From assembly GCA_021793595.1 (NCBI GenBank), contig JAJYSL010000004.1, positions 1 to 64,000 on the forward strand: a stretch of DNA of 64,000 nucleotides, read 5' to 3'. The notes under the pieces are model-generated. The model was not told the origin of the DNA and searched no databases. It saw only the letters and a program-made list of their open reading frames with translations. Position numbers and translations under genes: made by a program. Each line of letters begins with the position of its first letter. Positions within the stretch are counted from its first letter, which is position 1. Positions 61,047 through 64,000 of the stretch are shown here, piece after piece. The DNA is from Acidobacteriota bacterium. Lineage in GTDB: Bacteria > Acidobacteriota > Terriglobia > Terriglobales > Acidobacteriaceae.

Positions 61047-62471
61047 ATGGCTACCAAAGATATTTCGCCTCAAAATCCAATGATCGACCCGGAGACGGGA
61101 GAACAGCGGGTCATCGCGCCTGGGCACACCTTCCGATCGATCACGGAAAAGCTGACGCGCATTGTGCTGACGCCGCATACGCCGCTGGGGTGGTTCTTCG
61201 GCTTCGCGCTGGCGGGCAGCATCGCGATGATGTTGCTTGTGGCGGTAACCTGGCTGTTCCTGAAAGGCACGGGCATCTGGGGCATCACCATGCCGGTGGC
61301 CTGGGGATTCGCCATCATCAACTTCGTGTGGTGGATTGGAATTGGCCATGCCGGAACGCTGATTTCCGCCATTCTTCTCTTGTTCAAGCAGAAGTGGCGC
61401 AACTCCATCAACCGTTTTGCGGAAGCGATGACGCTGTTTGCCGTGGTCTGCGCGGCCATGTTCCCGGTCATCCATACCGGTCGACCCTGGCTGGCGATCT
61501 ACTGGCTGTTTCCGTATCCGAACACGATGAATTACTGGCCGCAATTCCGTTCCCCGCTGATGTGGGACGTGTTTGCGGTTTCGACCTACGCCACCATCTC
61601 CGTTGTGTTCTGGTACATTGGCATGATCCCCGATCTGGGGACGCTGCGTGACCGCGCAAAGTCAAAGTTCGGCCGCTTTATCTATGGCCAGATGTCCCTC
61701 GGCTGGCGCGGTTCGGCACGCCACTGGATGCGGTATGAAACCGCATCCTTGTTGCTCGCGGGTCTGGCGACGCCGCTGGTGCTCTCCGTCCACACCGTCA
61801 TCAGCTTCGATTTTGCTGTCGCCATCATGCCGGGCTGGCACACCACGATCTTCCCGCCCTACTTCGTGGCCGGCGCCATCTACTCCGGATTTGCCATGGT
61901 CCTGACGCTGGCGATTCCGATCCGCAAGTTTTATCACCTGGAAGATCTGATCACGATTCGGCATCTCGACAACTGCGGCAAGGTCATGCTGGCCACTGGC
62001 TTTATCGTGGCCTACGGCTATATGACCGATATCGCGTATGCCTGGTATTCCGCCGACAAGTGGGAGTTCTTTATGGCGTGGAACCGCATTTTCGGGCCCA
62101 TGGGCTGGTCCTACTGGATTCTCATCTTCTCGAATATCGCATTTCCGCTCACCACGCTCTGGTCGCGCCGCCTGCGGCAGAACGTTGCCTACCTCTTTAT
62201 CGTGTCGCTGATTGTGAATACGGGAATGTGGTTTGAGCGCTTCGTAATTGTCGTGACCAGTCTTACACGCGACTACCTGCCGTCCTCGTGGGGTACGTAC
62301 CGCGCCACTCGCTGGGACTACATGACGTTTGTCGGCACGCTTGGATTGTTTACTACTCTATTCTTCCTGTTCATCCGACTCCTACCCATGATTCCAATGT
62401 CAGAAATTCGTCAGATTTTGCCCGGCGCAAAAATCAATGAAGCAGAACTTCAGCACAAGGGTGGTGACTAA
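61047..62471 (+). CDS. actC: Alternative complex III, NrfD-like quinol-binding membrane subunit ActC
   Basis: A 474-residue integral membrane protein of the NrfD/PsrC family with about ten helices, for example FALAGSIAMMLLVAVTWLFL, WGFAIINFVWWIGIGHAGTL, TASLLLAGLATPLVLSVHTV and GWSYWILIFSNIAFPLT. ActC probably holds the quinol site and may drive proton movement. The ATG at 61047 gives MATKDISPQ; a TTG at 61026 is possible. Its stop shares bases with the actD start (TAATG). Confidence 0.93.
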   Translation: MATKDISPQNPMIDPETGEQRVIAPGHTFRSITEKLTRIVLTPHTPLGWFFGFALAGSIAMMLLVAVTWLFLKGTGIWGITMPVAWGFAIINFVWWIGIGHAGTLISAILLLFKQKWRNSINRFAEAMTLFAVVCAAMFPVIHTGRPWLAIYWLFPYPNTMNYWPQFRSPLMWDVFAVSTYATISVVFWYIGMIPDLGTLRDRAKSKFGRFIYGQMSLGWRGSARHWMRYETASLLLAGLATPLVLSVHTVISFDFAVAIMPGWHTTIFPPYFVAGAIYSGFAMVLTLAIPIRKFYHLEDLITIRHLDNCGKVMLATGFIVAYGYMTDIAYAWYSADKWEFFMAWNRIFGPMGWSYWILIFSNIAFPLTTLWSRRLRQNVAYLFIVSLIVNTGMWFERFVIVVTSLTRDYLPSSWGTYRATRWDYMTFVGTLGLFTTLFFLFIRLLPMIPMSEIRQILPGAKINEAELQHKGGD

Positions 62472-63022
62472 TGCCAGTGCGCGAAGGAATTTACGGATTG
62501 CTCGCCGAGTTCGACACGCCCACTGAGCTGGTGATGGCGGCCAAGGCTTCTTACAGCGCCGGATATCGGCGCATGGATTGCTACACTCCCTATCCGGTGG
62601 AAGAGGCTGCAGAAGCCATGGGCTTCGATGAGCCAAAGGAAAAGGGTGTATCCCGCGTGTGCTTGCTGGGCGGCATCCTCGGCGGCCTCGCCATGTTTAC
62701 GCTTGAATCCTGGATTTCGATCTGGGCCTATCCGCTGGACATTGCAGGACGCGGCAAGTTTTCCTGGGTGGCGTTCATCATTCCAGCGTACGAGTGGACG
62801 ATTCTGTGGGCCGGGCTCAGCGCTGGCTTCGGAATGTTAGCGCTGAATCGCTTGCCCTCGCCGTACCACCCCGTCTTCAACGCGCCGAATTTTCGCAACG
62901 GTGCAACGTCTGACAAGTTCTTTCTCTGCCTGGAGGCCGATGACCCGCGCTTTTCCGTTACGGAGACTCGTTCTCTGCTGGAGTCGCTGCACCCAGTCTC
63001 GGTCGTCGAGGTGGAGCATTAA
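62471..63022 (+). CDS. actD: Alternative complex III, DUF3341 subunit ActD
   Basis: A 183-residue protein with the DUF3341 pattern: GIYGLLAEFDTPTELVMAA at the N-terminus, YTPYPVEEAAEAMGFDEPK, and two helices (RVCLLGGILGGLAMFTLESW and FIIPAYEWTILWAGLSAGFG). It anchors between ActC and ActE in the complex. The start overlaps the actC stop by one base, so the two are coupled. Confidence 0.93.
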   Translation: MPVREGIYGLLAEFDTPTELVMAAKASYSAGYRRMDCYTPYPVEEAAEAMGFDEPKEKGVSRVCLLGGILGGLAMFTLESWISIWAYPLDIAGRGKFSWVAFIIPAYEWTILWAGLSAGFGMLALNRLPSPYHPVFNAPNFRNGATSDKFFLCLEADDPRFSVTETRSLLESLHPVSVVEVEH

Positions 63023-63026
63023 TTTC

Positions 63027-63794
63027 ATGCCAATACATTCCAAAAATTCACTGTTTCGCTGGATGACGGTCACTGCCGCTCTCGCCCTGCTGATTCCGCT
63101 TGCCGGATGTCGGCAGGATATGCAGAACGAGCCAAAGATGATCCCGCAGCGCGAGTCGAAGTTCTTTCCCAGTGGACGCTCAGTCCGGCCGCAGGTGCTG
63201 GGTACGGTGGCGCGCGGGCAACTCGACGCCGATACGTATTTCTACACCGGAATGATCGACAAGAAGGAACAGAACGCGATGCCGTTCCCTGTCACCATGA
63301 CGGTCATGCGACGCGGTCAGGAGCGCTTTGATATCTATTGCACACCGTGTCACTCACGCGTTGGCAACGGTCGCGGAATGATTGTTCAACGCGGCTATAA
63401 GCCGGCGGGCGACTACATGAATCCGGCGATCATGAAGAAACCGCTCAGCCATTATTTCCGTGTCATGACCTATGGATATGGCGCCATGCCGGACTATGCG
63501 GCGCAGATCACGCCTCAGGATCGATGGGCGATAGCCGCCTATATCCGAGCATTGCAGCTCAGCCAAAATGCGACGCTGGCCGATGTGCCCGCGGGCACCA
63601 ACATCCAAACGCTGGCTGAAGTTTCGCAGCAAATGGGATTTGGCTCGAACTTCGTCGCGGACTGGACCGTCCCGCAGTTGACCAACGTGCCCAGTGCCTA
63701 CGATATGAAGTCGGAAATCGATGCCGGGAAAAATATGCCCGCGGTGACCAAGACCGCAGCCAGCAATCACTCCCCGCGTAAGGGAGCAAAGTAG
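63027..63794 (+). CDS. actE: Alternative complex III, monoheme cytochrome c lipoprotein ActE
   Basis: A 255-residue lipoprotein (lipobox LAGC after ALALLIPLAGC) with one heme site CTPCH and a distal Met in the MPDYAAQITPQDRWAIAAYIRAL segment, a typical class I cytochrome c pattern. It carries electrons out of alternative complex III. GGTGGAG precedes the ATG at 63027, and the gene follows actD by 4 nt. Confidence 0.92.
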   Translation: MPIHSKNSLFRWMTVTAALALLIPLAGCRQDMQNEPKMIPQRESKFFPSGRSVRPQVLGTVARGQLDADTYFYTGMIDKKEQNAMPFPVTMTVMRRGQERFDIYCTPCHSRVGNGRGMIVQRGYKPAGDYMNPAIMKKPLSHYFRVMTYGYGAMPDYAAQITPQDRWAIAAYIRALQLSQNATLADVPAGTNIQTLAEVSQQMGFGSNFVADWTVPQLTNVPSAYDMKSEIDAGKNMPAVTKTAASNHSPRKGAK

Positions 63795-63797
63795 ACG

Positions 63798-64000
63798 GTG
63801 ACGGACTCAAGCATGGAACACGAAACCCACGCATATCAGTTGCCCGCAGACCTAAGCGCTCCGCCAGCGGTATTGCGCTGGCGTCTCCGCGCCATATCCA
63901 TCGCTGTCATTTTCGCAGTGCTGGCGGTGATCGACCTTTTGATCAGCCATAACTTTGACTACGTGTTGCGCGGCTGGCTAATGGGGTTGATGATTTGCCT
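63798..64000 (+). CDS. actF: Alternative complex III, membrane subunit ActF (partial)
   Basis: Only the first 67 or so codons are in the window. MEHETHAYQLPADLSAPPAVLRWRLR leads into a helix (ISIAVIFAVLAVIDLLI) and a second one cut by the edge, as in ActF, a relative of ActC. A GTG at 63798 with GGGAG 11 nt upstream is the preferred start; an ATG at 63813 (MEHETH) is the alternative. It is the sixth gene of the operon and starts 3 nt after actE. Confidence 0.8.
   Translation, partial: MTDSSMEHETHAYQLPADLSAPPAVLRWRLRAISIAVIFAVLAVIDLLISHNFDYVLRGWLMGLMIC

Noticed and set aside
1..64000. CRISPR arrays, tRNA, rRNA, tmRNA, integrases and insertion sequences.
   Set aside because: Intergenic gaps were read for cloverleaf arms, direct-repeat spacing and transposase motifs, and nothing convincing was found. 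Short tRNA-like fragments could have been missed by eye.

Overview
The window looks like a chromosomal segment of an acidobacterium (Acidobacteriota, probably class Terriglobia). The call rests on a divergent pair of VWFA-related proteins of the acidobacterial TIGR03436 type, an alternative complex III (act) operon, secreted YVTN-type beta-propeller lipoproteins, and an acidobacterial-looking gene repertoire of moderate-to-high GC. No rRNA, tRNA, CRISPR array, integrase or transposase was seen. The content is mostly housekeeping with several accessory islands.

Layout. 1-8.5 kb is a minus-strand block: partial pgeF-like gene, a sigma54 enhancer-binding regulator, a trifunctional acyl-AMP ligase/ACP/acyltransferase, a CorC-type CBS protein, ybeY and phoH. 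8.8-12.8 kb holds an RMD1-like membrane protein, a lysine-rich small protein overlapping a small membrane protein, a rhodanese, two tandem paralogous mini-genes and rpsT with a clear promoter. 12.9-18 kb holds a GT4 glycosyltransferase, the VWFA pair and an EamA transporter. 18-27.6 kb is the most unusual accessory stretch: a Tat-exported prenyltransferase/cyclase-fold protein tightly coupled to a cobalamin-type radical SAM enzyme, tatA, an 818-aa secreted protein of unknown function, a methyltransferase, a GNAT enzyme and a second cobalamin-type radical SAM enzyme. 27.7-30.4 kb is a NatAB-like ABC exporter and a frameshifted remnant of a small membrane protein. 30.5-38 kb has recG, acpS, an MCE/MlaD protein with exact 34-residue repeats, and two tandem beta-propeller lipoproteins. 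38-42.7 kb has a beta-barrel-like protein and an amino-sugar cluster (GlcNAc-kinase-like, ROK-like, nagA).

42.9-46.6 kb is a compact operon for a polyprenyl-phosphate pentose donor (HAD-UbiA fusion, DprE1-like, DprE2-like), followed by two MacB-type permeases without an ATPase, an HpnI/GT21-like glycosyltransferase and a Rieske oxygenase. 51.7-56.5 kb has a GH57/DUF3536 enzyme coupled to an AlkA-type glycosylase, and an aldehyde dehydrogenase. 56.8-64 kb is actABCDE plus the start of actF, a quinol:cytochrome c/oxidase respiratory complex running off the right edge.

The best candidates for something undescribed are the radical SAM plus exported cyclase-fold pair (18.0-21.0 kb), a palindromic repeat element inserted in frame within an enzyme (3.4 kb, with a diverged second copy at 12.8 kb), and the tandem mini-genes at 11.3-11.7 kb.
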